Made by a program: the position numbers and the translations under genes
Notes under the pieces: model-generated
The model's database searches: none
What the model was told of the DNA's origin: nothing
What the model saw: only the letters and a program-made list of their open reading frames with translations
Shown: positions 1 to 7,004 of the stretch, piece by piece
Numbering within the stretch: the stretch's first letter is position 1
Layout of the letters: each line of letters opens with the position of its first letter
Assembly (NCBI RefSeq): GCF_011601345.1
Contig: NZ_JAAORB010000027.1
Span: forward strand, 1-40,807
Origin: Roseovarius gahaiensis
GTDB taxonomy: Bacteria; Pseudomonadota; Alphaproteobacteria; Rhodobacterales; Rhodobacteraceae
Length of the DNA: 40,807 bases
Reading direction: 5' to 3'

Positions 1-77
1 GCCTGGGGGCTTTGCACCGCATAGGCTGGGTCAAAATTAAACGCTGAACACGGGTCAGTTTTGAACGCTCATTGACA
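1..77. mobile_element. Terminal end of an IS21-family insertion sequence (partial, runs off the left edge)
   Basis: Read on the minus strand from position 77, the stretch begins TGTCAATGAGCG and carries two spaced copies of an A/T-rich run followed by TGACCC (near positions 25-40 and 50-66). Multiple short terminal repeats of this kind with TG...CA tips are typical of IS21-family ends. It matches the right-hand end of the window (40734-40807, read on the plus strand) at about 20 of the first 26 positions. The open reading frame that follows at 78 starts mid-gene, which fits an insertion boundary here. No transposase gene is inside the window, so the family call rests only on the end structure. 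Confidence 0.6.
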
Positions 78-212
78 GCAGCGCAAGGAAAGCTGACCGA
101 AGCCGAAAAAGCGCACGCCTTGGAATGGGTGGGGCACGGTGGCGAAAGCACCAGTGTGACACCTGACGAAGCCGCACAAGCGCGCGGTGAAGCTGGGGAG
201 GCGGCGCAATGA
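78..212 (+). pseudogene. 3' end of a phage-type gene truncated by the IS21-like end
   Basis: An open frame enters directly from the IS boundary at 78 and runs 44 codons to TGA at 210-212 with no start codon. The fragment is charged and Ala/Glu-rich (it contains KLTEAEKAHALEWVGHGG and ends EAGEAAQ). Its stop overlaps the ATG of the next gene as ATGA, which supports it being the true tail of a co-translated upstream gene rather than a chance frame. The N-terminal part lies beyond the insertion sequence. I do not recognise the family. Confidence 0.5.
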
Positions 213-439
213 ACTGGGAAAAAGACGTGATCCGCCGCACGATGGAAGCCGTGGGCGAGGATACCGGCGCGGCGCTGGACATGCTGTTACGTCGCCTTGA
301 TGGCGTGCCCGGTGCAACTGACGCGATTGCCGATGTGGTGCAGGCCATGGCCGAACGCCACGCTGCACACGCCGGCGAACTTCGGGCCGAAATCCGCCGC
401 CGCAACGGCGGGGCCGAGATCATCGAACTGGAAAAATAA
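209..439 (+). CDS. Small hypothetical phage protein (76 aa)
   Basis: The ATG overlaps the stop of the truncated upstream gene (ATGA), indicating translational coupling. The product is a short, soluble, mostly helical protein: an acidic N-terminal half, a middle segment with alternating hydrophobics around LDMLLRRLDGV, and a charged C-terminal helix rich in Ala, Glu and Arg. No catalytic motif is visible and I do not recognise it. By position it belongs to the early/replication block upstream of the primase gene. Confidence 0.6.
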   Translation: MNWEKDVIRRTMEAVGEDTGAALDMLLRRLDGVPGATDAIADVVQAMAERHAAHAGELRAEIRRRNGGAEIIELEK

Positions 440-549
440 AACCCCACCCACGGCGGCACGCGGGCGGGGCTGGAATTGATCGAGCGGGCAAGCACGATTG
501 TTACAGCATAACTGACCGGGCCGTTGTGGGCAACTACAAGGCACGAGCA

Positions 550-978
550 ATGAGAAAGCAGAACAGAGCCGCAATCCGCGCGGCGAAAAAGAACGCGGAT
601 AAGATCGCCGCCGTAATGGCGCAAAACGCACTGCAACCGGATGGCCGTAATGGCTTTGTGTCCAACCCGACCGCCCGCAAGGTGCTGGCGCGCGGCTTTG
701 CGGACCTGATCCGAAATAACTGCAAGCCGATTGTGCTGCGCGTCACGGCCGCCGAGGCGGGAAGCCTGCCCGGATGCAGCCCGACACCGAAGGGGGCGCA
801 ATCGTTTTGCGCTTTCGGACTCGACGTTGGCGGGCGCGGAACGTGGTGCCTTCGCTGGGCATTTGTGCGCGGACTACCACCCGAGGAGGCCCGCGACCAG
901 ATCGAGGTGCGGATGCTGGCAGACCTTGCCCGCGTCTGCAACGTGAGCGGCTTTCCGGTTTCGGAGAGCATGAAATGA
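550..978 (+). CDS. Hypothetical phage protein (142 aa)
   Basis: I place the start at the ATG at 550, with AAGG at 539-542 as a possible ribosome binding site. A GTG eight codons upstream (526) is also in frame. The N-terminal 20 residues are very basic (Lys/Arg-rich), which may suggest nucleic-acid contact. The rest is a mixed alpha/beta stretch containing a Cys-Asp/Gly-rich segment around FGLDVGGRGTWCLRWAF. No recognised domain. The stop overlaps the start of the next small gene (ATGA), so the two are likely co-translated. The 110 bases before it (440-549) hold no gene I can support. Confidence 0.6.
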   Translation: MRKQNRAAIRAAKKNADKIAAVMAQNALQPDGRNGFVSNPTARKVLARGFADLIRNNCKPIVLRVTAAEAGSLPGCSPTPKGAQSFCAFGLDVGGRGTWCLRWAFVRGLPPEEARDQIEVRMLADLARVCNVSGFPVSESMK

Positions 979-1070
979 GACAGATTCAAATCAAAATGCT
1001 GATGCGCCTTCACGGGCTGACCGAAGCGCAAGCGCAGGCAATCGCCGCGTTGATCTGGGGGGCAAGCTGA
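975..1070 (+). CDS. 31-aa small protein between two coupled phage genes
   Basis: A very short gene bounded by overlapping codons on both sides: its ATG overlaps the upstream TGA (975-978) and its TGA overlaps the ATG of the primase gene (1068-1072, TGATG). The peptide starts MRQIQIKMLMRLHGLT, continues with an Ala/Gln-rich helix and ends LIWGAS. The double overlap and host-like codon use argue that it is real. The sequence could form two amphipathic helices (helix-turn-helix sized), but it is too short to assign. Confidence 0.6.
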   Translation: MRQIQIKMLMRLHGLTEAQAQAIAALIWGAS

Positions 1071-3499
1071 TGGCTGCAATCAAAACTGACCCGGATCAAA
1101 TCAGCACCTTTGTCGAAACCCTGTTTCCCTATGCCAGCGAGGGCGGCTTTGTTTCCTTGCGCGCCTTTGATGACCGGGAAAAGGGCAAGCCGCCATTTGC
1201 TATTGAGGCCGTCCAGATCAACGGTAGCGGGCTTGCGCCTGTCAAAGATCACGCCGCAACCTTGGCGGAGCGGTGCGCAACCGCAGCACAGGCGATTGTA
1301 TTCTGCCCGCCCGTGGTGACGTTCAAGGATGGCCGAAACGGGAAGGCTGAGAACGTGGCGGAGGGCGTAGCGCTTTCGGTTGACTGTGATCAAACGCCCT
1401 TCAAGTCGCGCGCCAAGCTGGAAAGCCTGCTAGGCCCGGCAACAATCATCGTGGCGTCGGGGGGAGAGTGGACCGACCCCGAAACAGGCGAATTGCAAGA
1501 CAAGCTGCACTTACACTGGCGCTTAAACGAACCGACGCAAGACGTTGACGATCATGAGCTTTTAAAGTCAGCCCGTGCGCTTGCGACAAAGCTGGTGGGA
1601 GGGGATGACACGAACGCGCCGCTTGTGCATCCGATCCGATGGCCGGGCAGTCTGCATCGCAAGGGCAAACCGCGTCTTGCGCGTATCGTGTCTAGCAATG
1701 AGGCCGCCGAAATCGACCTGCACGACGCGCTGGAATGCCTTCACGACGCCGCCGGGGCGTTGCCCCTACAGGACGCAGCAAAGCCCGCCAGCGGGGCGCA
1801 AAACGGCGCACAGGCCGCGCGGATCGACACGGGTCAGCAAGGCAAGACCGCATATGATTATGCGCGCCTGCTGCGCGGTATGCGAACAGACGGCGAAAAG
1901 CACAAAAGCGTGCGCGACATTGCCGCCAGCATGGCGGCGCAGGGATACAACAAACGGTTTGTGGAAGCGTTCGTGAGGGAGATTTGCACGGTCTATGACA
2001 AGAACGTGCAAAACTCTATCGACAGCGGGTTTGATAAATTTGCCGAACCTGCACCTGCTGGCGATCCGGTTGACCTTTGGGGCAGCTTTGACCCGCCGGA
2101 ATTGCCGCAAGGGTTGTTGCCGCCGATCATCGAAGATTTTGCCCGCGCCAATGGGGCACAGATGGGCGCAGACCCCGCCGGGTTGGCAATGGCTGCGCTG
2201 GTGACTTGTGCAGCCGCGATACCAGACGCGGTGCAGATCAAGGTCAAACGGCACGATGACTGGACCGAGAGCGCGCGCCTTTGGGCTGCGCTGATGGGGC
2301 CACCATCCGCCAAGAAAAGCCCGATCATATCCGCCGCGACCGGGCCGCTATGCCGCCTTGACGTGGACATGATGCGCACATGGCAACAGAACGTCGCGGA
2401 ATATGAAGCCCTGAGCGCAGACGATAAGAAGGCCATGCCGCGCCCGCCGCAAACCCGGCTTCGCATCGAGGATGCGACCGTAGAGGCCGCGCAACAGGTG
2501 CTAGAGGGTAGCCCCTGGGGTGTGCTGCTTTTGCAGGATGAATTGAGCGGCTTTTTCGGGCAGATGGACAAATACAACGGCGGCAAGGGCGCGCAAGCCG
2601 ACCGGGCGTTTTGGCTGCGCAGTTTCAACGGCGGGCAATTCGCCTTGAACCGCGTAGGGCGCGGGGCTGCGATCATCGACAATCTGAGTGTTTCAATGCT
2701 GGGGGGCATCCAGCCCGAACCCCTGCGCAAGATTGCAGGCGACAGCGTTGACGATGGCCTGTTGCAACGCCTCTTTCCGATCACCTTACGCACCGCCACG
2801 ATGGGCCGCGATGAACCCATGCCGCCGATCAATGCCGACTATCGCGCCTTGATCGAAGGGCTGCGCAAGCTGACCCCGCCGGGATTTGTGCAGGGCAATA
2901 CATTGGAGTTTGACAGCGGGGCGCAGGCAATTCGCCGGGATCTGGAAGCGCGTCACCTTGATCTGCAATCGCTGGAAACCATCAACCGCAAACTGGCGTC
3001 ACATATCGGCAAATATGACGGCTTGTTCGCGCGTCTGTGCATTGTCTGGCACTGCATTGAACATGCAGGTCAGGAATTGCCTATCACAGTCAAAGAGGCC
3101 ACTGCACAGCGCGTTGCGGAGTTTCTGCACCGCTTCCTGCTGGCACACGCTATCAGCTTTTACAGCGGCGTTCTGGGCTTGTCTGACGATCACGACAGGC
3201 TGACCGCGATTGCGGGCTATATACTCGCACACAAAGTTGAACGGATCACAAACCGGGACGTGCAACGCAGCATCCGGACAATGCGCAATTTGCGCGAACA
3301 AGAAATCCGCCCGCTGCTGGAACAACTTGCCGCCCTTGGCTGGCTGGATCGTATCGACCCGCCGCGCCCGTCATCGCCGCCACACTGGCAGGTGAACCCG
3401 GCGGTTCGCGCGAAATTCACCGATCACGCCGCCCGCGAAACCAAACGTCGCAGGAGAGCCCGCGAAACAATCCAAGACCTGAGCCGGGGGAAAGTATGA
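1070..3499 (+). CDS. Primase/helicase-like replication protein (primase-like N-terminus + DUF3987-type region, 809 aa)
   Basis: The N-terminal third resembles archaeo-eukaryotic-type primase/polymerase domains of mobile elements: VDCD at residues 104-107, ASGG at 129-132, HLHWRL at 147-152, and a conserved-looking RWPGSLHRKGKPR at 190-202. A linker follows (about 230-330). The C-terminal two thirds look like DUF3987 proteins: LMGPPSAKKSP near 408-418 sits where a Walker A loop is expected, and LLLQDELSG near 487-494 where Walker B is expected. A basic tail ends the protein. The role is probably priming and unwinding during replication of the element. The start is fixed by overlap with the preceding small gene. 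The Walker A variant lacks a classical GKT/S, so ATPase activity is inferred, not shown. It is by far the largest gene of the element. Confidence 0.8.
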   Translation: MAAIKTDPDQISTFVETLFPYASEGGFVSLRAFDDREKGKPPFAIEAVQINGSGLAPVKDHAATLAERCATAAQAIVFCPPVVTFKDGRNGKAENVAEGVALSVDCDQTPFKSRAKLESLLGPATIIVASGGEWTDPETGELQDKLHLHWRLNEPTQDVDDHELLKSARALATKLVGGDDTNAPLVHPIRWPGSLHRKGKPRLARIVSSNEAAEIDLHDALECLHDAAGALPLQDAAKPASGAQNGAQAARIDTGQQGKTAYDYARLLRGMRTDGEKHKSVRDIAASMAAQGYNKRFVEAFVREICTVYDKNVQNSIDSGFDKFAEPAPAGDPVDLWGSFDPPELPQGLLPPIIEDFARANGAQMGADPAGLAMAALVTCAAAIPDAVQIKVKRHDDWTESARLWAALMGPPSAKKSPIISAATGPLCRLDVDMMRTWQQNVAEYEALSADDKKAMPRPPQTRLRIEDATVEAAQQVLEGSPWGVLLLQDELSGFFGQMDKYNGGKGAQADRAFWLRSFNGGQFALNRVGRGAAIIDNLSVSMLGGIQPEPLRKIAGDSVDDGLLQRLFPITLRTATMGRDEPMPPINADYRALIEGLRKLTPPGFVQGNTLEFDSGAQAIRRDLEARHLDLQSLETINRKLASHIGKYDGLFARLCIVWHCIEHAGQELPITVKEATAQRVAEFLHRFLLAHAISFYSGVLGLSDDHDRLTAIAGYILAHKVERITNRDVQRSIRTMRNLREQEIRPLLEQLAALGWLDRIDPPRPSSPPHWQVNPAVRAKFTDHAARETKRRRRARETIQDLSRGKV

Positions 3500-3504
3500 C
3501 TTTT

Positions 3505-3603
3505 GTCGACTTTGTCGCTTGCGCGCACGAATACAGACAAGAAAACGCCTCTTTTTCTATCGCGACAAGTTTCTGCGACACGCGCGCAAGCGACTTTGTC
3601 GAC
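3505..3603. repeat. Inverted repeats and short iterations after the primase gene; candidate replication origin
   Basis: Starting five bases after the primase stop, a 22-base arm (3505-3526) is mirrored by 3582-3603. The two arms are perfectly complementary except for the central three bases (TTT in both), so each arm is GTCGAC-TTT-13 bases or its mirror. The 13-bp core arms are 3514-3526 and 3582-3594. The hexamer TTGTCG occurs at 3503, 3512 and 3596, and GCGACA/GCGACT variants lie between the arms. No convincing gene covers 3500-3744. Iterons or hairpins beside a primase gene are usual for origins of phage satellites and plasmids, but a transcription terminator or regulator site is possible. 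There is no U-tract directly after the right arm. Confidence 0.45.
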
Positions 3604-3744
3604 AGAACCACGACCGCCGCGATGGCACGGGGGGGCGGCTAATTGTTCACAACCCCCCAAAGCGGAAACCTGTTGCCCCCCTCCGTTTGCAATATCCGCG
3701 CCCCGCAATGGGGTAGGGGGATACCACCACGAAAGGACCACGAC

Positions 3745-3984
3745 ATGACCACAGAAACACGAGATCAAATCCGCGACCACCTTTTCCAGAAGCTGGCTGA
3801 AACCGCCGAAAGCATCCGCAAAGGCGGTGCGATGAACGACGAGCAGGTTACGACCGCCTTCCTTGGTGTGGGCATCACTTTGGCGCAACACACATGCGGC
3901 CCGATTGGGGCGGCGGAATGGCTGCGAGACATGGCTGACGAGATCGAACGCGGCGAATTGTCATTGAAAGCAACACTGCAATGA
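3745..3984 (+). CDS. Small hypothetical phage protein (79 aa)
   Basis: The start ATG at 3745 has a good ribosome binding site (AAAGGA at about 3733-3738). The frame is open further upstream but lacks a better start. The protein is a compact helical acidic polypeptide with LFQKLAETAESIRKGG, a short Gly-rich turn, and WLRDMADEIERGEL near the C-terminus. No known domain recognised. It lies between the candidate origin and the capsid module and begins the second transcription block of the element. Confidence 0.65.
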   Translation: MTTETRDQIRDHLFQKLAETAESIRKGGAMNDEQVTTAFLGVGITLAQHTCGPIGAAEWLRDMADEIERGELSLKATLQ

Positions 3985-3993
3985 GGTATTTTG

Positions 3994-4149
3994 ATGCTGT
4001 CAGAGGTGCATTGCCTTGCGCTGCGCCAATGGCCCGAAATTCAGGATACGCCGCGCGCTATCCAGAAGATCGACCGGATCGGCCCGGAACCCGCACGCCA
4101 TGCGCTGCGCCATATCCCCAAAACGAAACGCCCTTCGGGGCAGCTATAG
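3994..4149 (+). CDS. 51-aa hypothetical protein just upstream of the capsid gene
   Basis: A short ORF with ATG at 3994, a GAGG-type ribosome binding site about 8-11 bases upstream, G/C-rich third codon positions and a stop (TAG 4147-4149) lying in the ribosome binding site of the capsid gene. The peptide is basic toward the end (RHALRHIPKTKRPSG). The compact spacing and codon pattern support a real gene, but the function is unknown. A longer frame covering the same DNA (from 3981) is read through into the capsid gene and is judged a false extension. Confidence 0.45.
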   Translation: MLSEVHCLALRQWPEIQDTPRAIQKIDRIGPEPARHALRHIPKTKRPSGQL

Positions 4150-4160
4150 GAGTGTGTGAG

Positions 4161-5375
4161 ATGAAACACGCAAAAATCCGCGGGATTCAAGCGGTGCGCG
4201 CGCAAGGCAGCGACGTAAAATCCCTGATCGAAGGCATCAACGGCGATTTTCGCGCCTTCAAAGACAAGCACCAAGGCGAGGTGCAAGAACTTCGCGACAC
4301 GGTAGACGAACATGCGAGCAAGATTGCCGCGATGAATCTCAACGGCACGGGGCAAGCAACCCCGCGCGGCAACCCGCGTGCAGAACATGACGCGATTGCA
4401 GCTTTCGGCCGTGGGGTCGAATCCGCGCTGGACAAATTCCGGCCACGCGCTGATTTGAGCATTGACGGCACCGGCGGGGGCGATCTGTCCAAGGGCGGTG
4501 CAACGGTCTTTCCGGCAATCTCTGACCAGATCATGCAGCGCCAATTCGCGCAGTCTGCGATTGCCCGGCTGGCCCGCCGCGTCACCATCGAAAGCGGCTC
4601 AAACTTCCAAGAGCCGCAAGACCTAGGCGACGTAGGCACAGCATGGGTGGGCGAGACAGAGGCCCGACCGACAACCGCAACGGCGGATTTTGCTTTGCTC
4701 GACGTGCCTCTGCACGAGGTCTATGCAAATCAGAAGATCACACAACGGATGCTGGACGATAGCCGCTACCCCCTCGGGGATTGGCTTTCGGGACGCATTG
4801 CCGACAAGCTGGGGCGTGCCGCTGGTGCCGCCTTCGCCACTGGCGACGGGATCAAGAAGCCGCTGGGGATAACGGCATCCACACTCGAAAGCACCGAGGA
4901 TGCAACCCGGACTTGGGGCAATATCCAAGCGCATTTCACCGGCGTCTCGGGTGACTTCGCAGCGTCCACACCGCAAGATATCATTGTGGACGTGGTGCAC
5001 AGCCTGCAATCGCATTTCCGACCGAATGCCCGGTGGGTGATGAACAGCAAGACCGCAGGCGCGGTGCGCAAGATGAAAGACGCGGATGGCCGCTTTCTCT
5101 GGGCCGATAGCCTCGCGGCTGGGCAACCGCCCCTCTTGATGGGCTATCCCGTGGAACTCGACGAATTCATGCCGGATATTGGGGCCGATGCACCTGCAAT
5201 CTGGTTTGGGGACTTCGAGCAGGGCTATATCATTATCGAGCGTCCGGGGCTGCGCCTGCTGCGCGACCCGTTCACCGACAAGCCCAATGTGCACTTCTAC
5301 GCCTATAGCCGCATCGGTGGCGCGGTGCAGAACTCCGAAGCCCTTAAGGCTGTCGTGTTCGGAATCGAGGCTTAA
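4161..5375 (+). CDS. HK97-family phage major capsid protein (404 aa)
   Basis: The start at 4161 follows a clear AGGAG (4149-4153 region). Residues about 15-60 form a charged helical, coiled-coil-like segment (DVKSLIEGINGDFRAFKDKH, then an Asp/Glu/Lys-rich helix), the equivalent of the scaffolding delta domain of HK97 gp5. The rest shows typical capsid signatures: the GGATVFPAISDQIMQR region, WVGETEARP, a long E-loop/P-domain region with NQKITQRMLDDS, and an ending with RIGGAVQNSEALKAVVF. It would assemble the icosahedral shell. Unusually, no prohead protease, portal or terminase lies beside it, although a capsid with a delta domain normally needs a protease for maturation. Length is normal for an HK97 capsid precursor. 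Confidence 0.9.
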   Translation: MKHAKIRGIQAVRAQGSDVKSLIEGINGDFRAFKDKHQGEVQELRDTVDEHASKIAAMNLNGTGQATPRGNPRAEHDAIAAFGRGVESALDKFRPRADLSIDGTGGGDLSKGGATVFPAISDQIMQRQFAQSAIARLARRVTIESGSNFQEPQDLGDVGTAWVGETEARPTTATADFALLDVPLHEVYANQKITQRMLDDSRYPLGDWLSGRIADKLGRAAGAAFATGDGIKKPLGITASTLESTEDATRTWGNIQAHFTGVSGDFAASTPQDIIVDVVHSLQSHFRPNARWVMNSKTAGAVRKMKDADGRFLWADSLAAGQPPLLMGYPVELDEFMPDIGADAPAIWFGDFEQGYIIIERPGLRLLRDPFTDKPNVHFYAYSRIGGAVQNSEALKAVVFGIEA

Positions 5376-5493
5376 AGAGACGCTGGCTAGGGTTTTGTCT
5401 TTTTTCCCAAAGTCAGACGGCACGGCGGTCAAAGTTCCGCGCGGTGCCAGCACGCCCCCGGCGTCGTGCCGGTTCGCCGGTTCGGGGGCGTGC
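5376..5493. repeat. Intergenic stretch with an 11-bp inverted repeat
   Basis: After the capsid stop there is a non-coding stretch with a T-rich run (near 5393-5406) and a perfect 11-bp inverted repeat, arms 5450-5460 and 5483-5493, separated by 22 bases that can themselves fold. It is not followed by a U-tract, so it may be an mRNA-end hairpin or a protein-binding site rather than a simple terminator. Confidence 0.4.
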
Positions 5494-5607
5494 ACCCTAA
5501 GGGGGCGTATCAGAGTTGCCGCGGCGCAGGAACACGTCAACGGCTTGCTGATCGAGATGACCCGCGAACGTGCCCGGCTGGAAGCTGAGGGGGCGCGGCG
5601 GCAATGA
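5494..5607 (+). pseudogene. Open-frame remnant ending in coupled overlap with the next gene
   Basis: A frame open from the hairpin to TGA at 5605-5607 encodes a charged tail (GLLIEMTRERARLEAEGARRQ is its last part). The stop overlaps the following ATG (ATGA), as elsewhere in this element, so the end looks genuine, but no good start codon exists. The only ATG in the frame (5557) would leave 16 residues. It probably is the end of a gene whose 5' part was deleted, perhaps at the junction with the capsid region. Low confidence. Confidence 0.3.
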
Positions 5608-5801
5608 CCCGCACGCCCGAGGCCCGCTTGTGGCAGTCGGTGCTGACCGCTGGGCTCCATGACGCTGCGAAGGGCAAAGATGCGGGCTGGATAGGATCGA
5701 GCGACTTTCAGCTTGTTTGCGTCTTTACCGGGCTGGACCCCGAGGCGGTGGCCGAACGCTTTGACGCTGACCGATTCCGCAGGCTTATCAAGGCCGCGTG
5801 A
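5604..5801 (+). CDS. Small phage-type hypothetical protein (65 aa)
   Basis: The ATG overlaps the preceding stop (ATGA). The protein starts MTRTPEARLWQSVL, has a central WIGSSDFQLVCVFTGLDPEAV and ends with a basic helix (FRRLIKAA). I recall a family of similar-length proteins (Trp-Ile-Gly-Ser-x-Asp-Phe then Cys and Gly-Leu-Asp-Pro) in alphaproteobacterial prophages, without known function. The same frame continues past the TGA into the ParB-like remnant, but the end here looks natural. Confidence 0.6.
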   Translation: MTRTPEARLWQSVLTAGLHDAAKGKDAGWIGSSDFQLVCVFTGLDPEAVAERFDADRFRRLIKAA

Positions 5802-6113
5802 TCCGCCAAGCGCAAAGAGGCGTATCTGCGGAAACACCCGGAGACGGGGCATGGCAAGGCGACGGCAGACAAAGAGGAAAACATTTCCTCTTTCGACCGC
5901 GATCAGGCCGAAAAGACTGGCGTCACCTCGCGCAAAGTCCGCATGGACGCCGAGCGCGGCGAGAAAGTCACGCCCGCCGCGCTGGCGATGGTCAAGGGCA
6001 CGGCGCTGGGTGACCCTTATGCCTGGACTTTCGCCGCAGACTGGAACCGGATGATGACTTTTCTTTTTCCTCTCACCGCGCACCGATTCTGGCCGGTGAT
6101 GAACTGCGCGTAA
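5802..6113 (+). pseudogene. C-terminal remnant of a ParB-like protein
   Basis: After the stop at 5799-5801 the same frame stays open to TAA at 6111-6113 without a plausible start. The translation includes KRKEAYLRKHPETGHGKA, then a segment with FDRDQAEKTGVTSRKVR and DAERGEKVTPAALAMVKGT. This is the helix-turn-helix/linker part found after the ParB-like nuclease domain in phage and plasmid proteins (HPET-HG, then a TGxxxRxVxxDxxRGEK pattern). The N-terminal ParB domain and the true C-terminus are missing, and the last 30 residues diverge. I interpret it as a decayed end of the element. Confidence 0.55.
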
Positions 6114-6195
6114 CTTGCTTACAAAATGCTTACACGCCCACCCCGGCGGCTATCTTCGCCGCTTCCAATTTTCCACTAAGTGTTTGATTTTGCAG

Positions 6196-6281
6196 TGGTG
6201 CCCAAGGTGAGATTCGAACTCACACGATGTTGCCATCGGGGGATTTTGAATCCCCTGCGTCTACCATTCCGCCACTTGGGC
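6196..6281 (-). tRNA. tRNA-Leu (anticodon CAA)
   Basis: On the minus strand the transcript starts GCCCAAGTGGCGGAATGG and ends in an encoded CCA. A 7-bp acceptor stem (GCCCAAG/CTTGGGC) pairs, the anticodon stem GGGGA/TCCCC encloses the loop TTCAAAA giving anticodon CAA, and a long variable arm (CGATGGCAACATCG) is present, as expected for a class II tRNA-Leu. The T-arm contains GTTCGAATC. The 3' end faces the phage-like element, which makes this the likely integration site. Confidence 0.95.
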
Positions 6282-6411
6282 ACGGATCGACCTTCTATCC
6301 AAGCTGCGCGCCAAGGTCCAGAGGGCGCGGCCAATTTTATGCCGCACAGGCTTGACCGTCCCACGCCGCCATGGTCAGAGACGACACTTCTTGCAAACAA
6401 GGCCTTTCGCC

Positions 6412-6990
6412 ATGCTCAGACGGCTTTATGATTGGACAATCCGGATGGCCAGCCACCCGCGCGCGCTGTGGGTGCTTGGCGCTGTGTCCTTTGTCGAAAG
6501 CTCGGTCTTTCCGATTCCCCCCGATGTTTTGATGATTCCGATGATTCTGGCCCGCCCTTCCCGCGCGTGGCTGGTGGCGCTGGTCGCACTGGTGACATCC
6601 GTTCTGGGGGGGCTTTTGGGCTATGCGATCGGGGCACTGGCCTATGACAGCATCGGTCAGCCCATTCTTGAATCGCTTGGCAAGGCCGACTCGATGGCCG
6701 AATTCAACACGCGGTTCAACGATGTCGGATTTTGGGCGGTCTTGATCGCGGGCATGACACCATTTCCCTACAAGGTGATCACCATCATGTCTGGCTGGAC
6801 CGGGATGCCATTGGCCACGTTCATCGCCACCTCGATCCTTGCGCGCGGTCTGCGGTTTTTCCTTGTCGCCGCGTTGTTGTGGAAATTCGGTGCTCCGGTG
6901 CGTGATTTCATCGAACGGCGGCTTGGGCTGGTCACGATCGTGTTCATTGCCCTTCTGTTCGGTGGGTTCTACCTCGTGCGGCATTTGTGA
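6412..6990 (+). CDS. YqaA-like inner-membrane protein (VTT/DedA-related, 192 aa)
   Basis: Four to five hydrophobic segments span the protein. The SFVESSVFPIPPDVLMIPMIL region near residue 25-45 and the GGLLGYAIGALAYD segment, with a later AGMTPFPYKVITIMSGW, are the hallmarks of the YqaA branch of the SNARE-associated/VTT family, whose better-known members are DedA and TMEM41-type lipid scramblases. Substrate is unknown. The ATG at 6412 is chosen because the upstream in-frame codons overlap the tRNA leader. dsbB follows after 14 bases, so the two are probably one transcript. Confidence 0.85.
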   Translation: MLRRLYDWTIRMASHPRALWVLGAVSFVESSVFPIPPDVLMIPMILARPSRAWLVALVALVTSVLGGLLGYAIGALAYDSIGQPILESLGKADSMAEFNTRFNDVGFWAVLIAGMTPFPYKVITIMSGWTGMPLATFIATSILARGLRFFLVAALLWKFGAPVRDFIERRLGLVTIVFIALLFGGFYLVRHL

Positions 6991-7004
6991 AGGGAGCCAC
7001 GACC

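Larger units (their letters stand above)
78..6195. mobile_element. Degraded phage-like or satellite-like element next to tRNA-Leu
   Basis: A run of plus-strand genes with overlapping stop/start codons encodes a primase/helicase-like protein, a HK97-type major capsid protein and several small phage-type proteins, and ends in a ParB-like remnant. It lies directly against the 3' end of the tRNA-Leu gene, a common integration site for tyrosine integrases. No integrase, terminase, portal, prohead protease or tail genes are visible. The left part is cut off by an IS21-type end, so the real extent is unknown. The base composition is close to that of the host core, suggesting long residence or a related source. 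The tRNA attachment is inferred, because the distal att copy is not in the window. Confidence 0.65.

Noticed and set aside
3503..3748. 81-aa frame after the primase gene
   Set aside because: The frame crosses the inverted-repeat cluster and has low-complexity, unrelated composition; it is explained by the repeat DNA.
3981..4160. N-terminal extension of the capsid gene (frame open from 3981)
   Set aside because: The capsid family normally starts near the scaffold helix, and a strong AGGAG lies directly before the ATG at 4161. The same DNA better fits a separate 51-aa gene in another frame.
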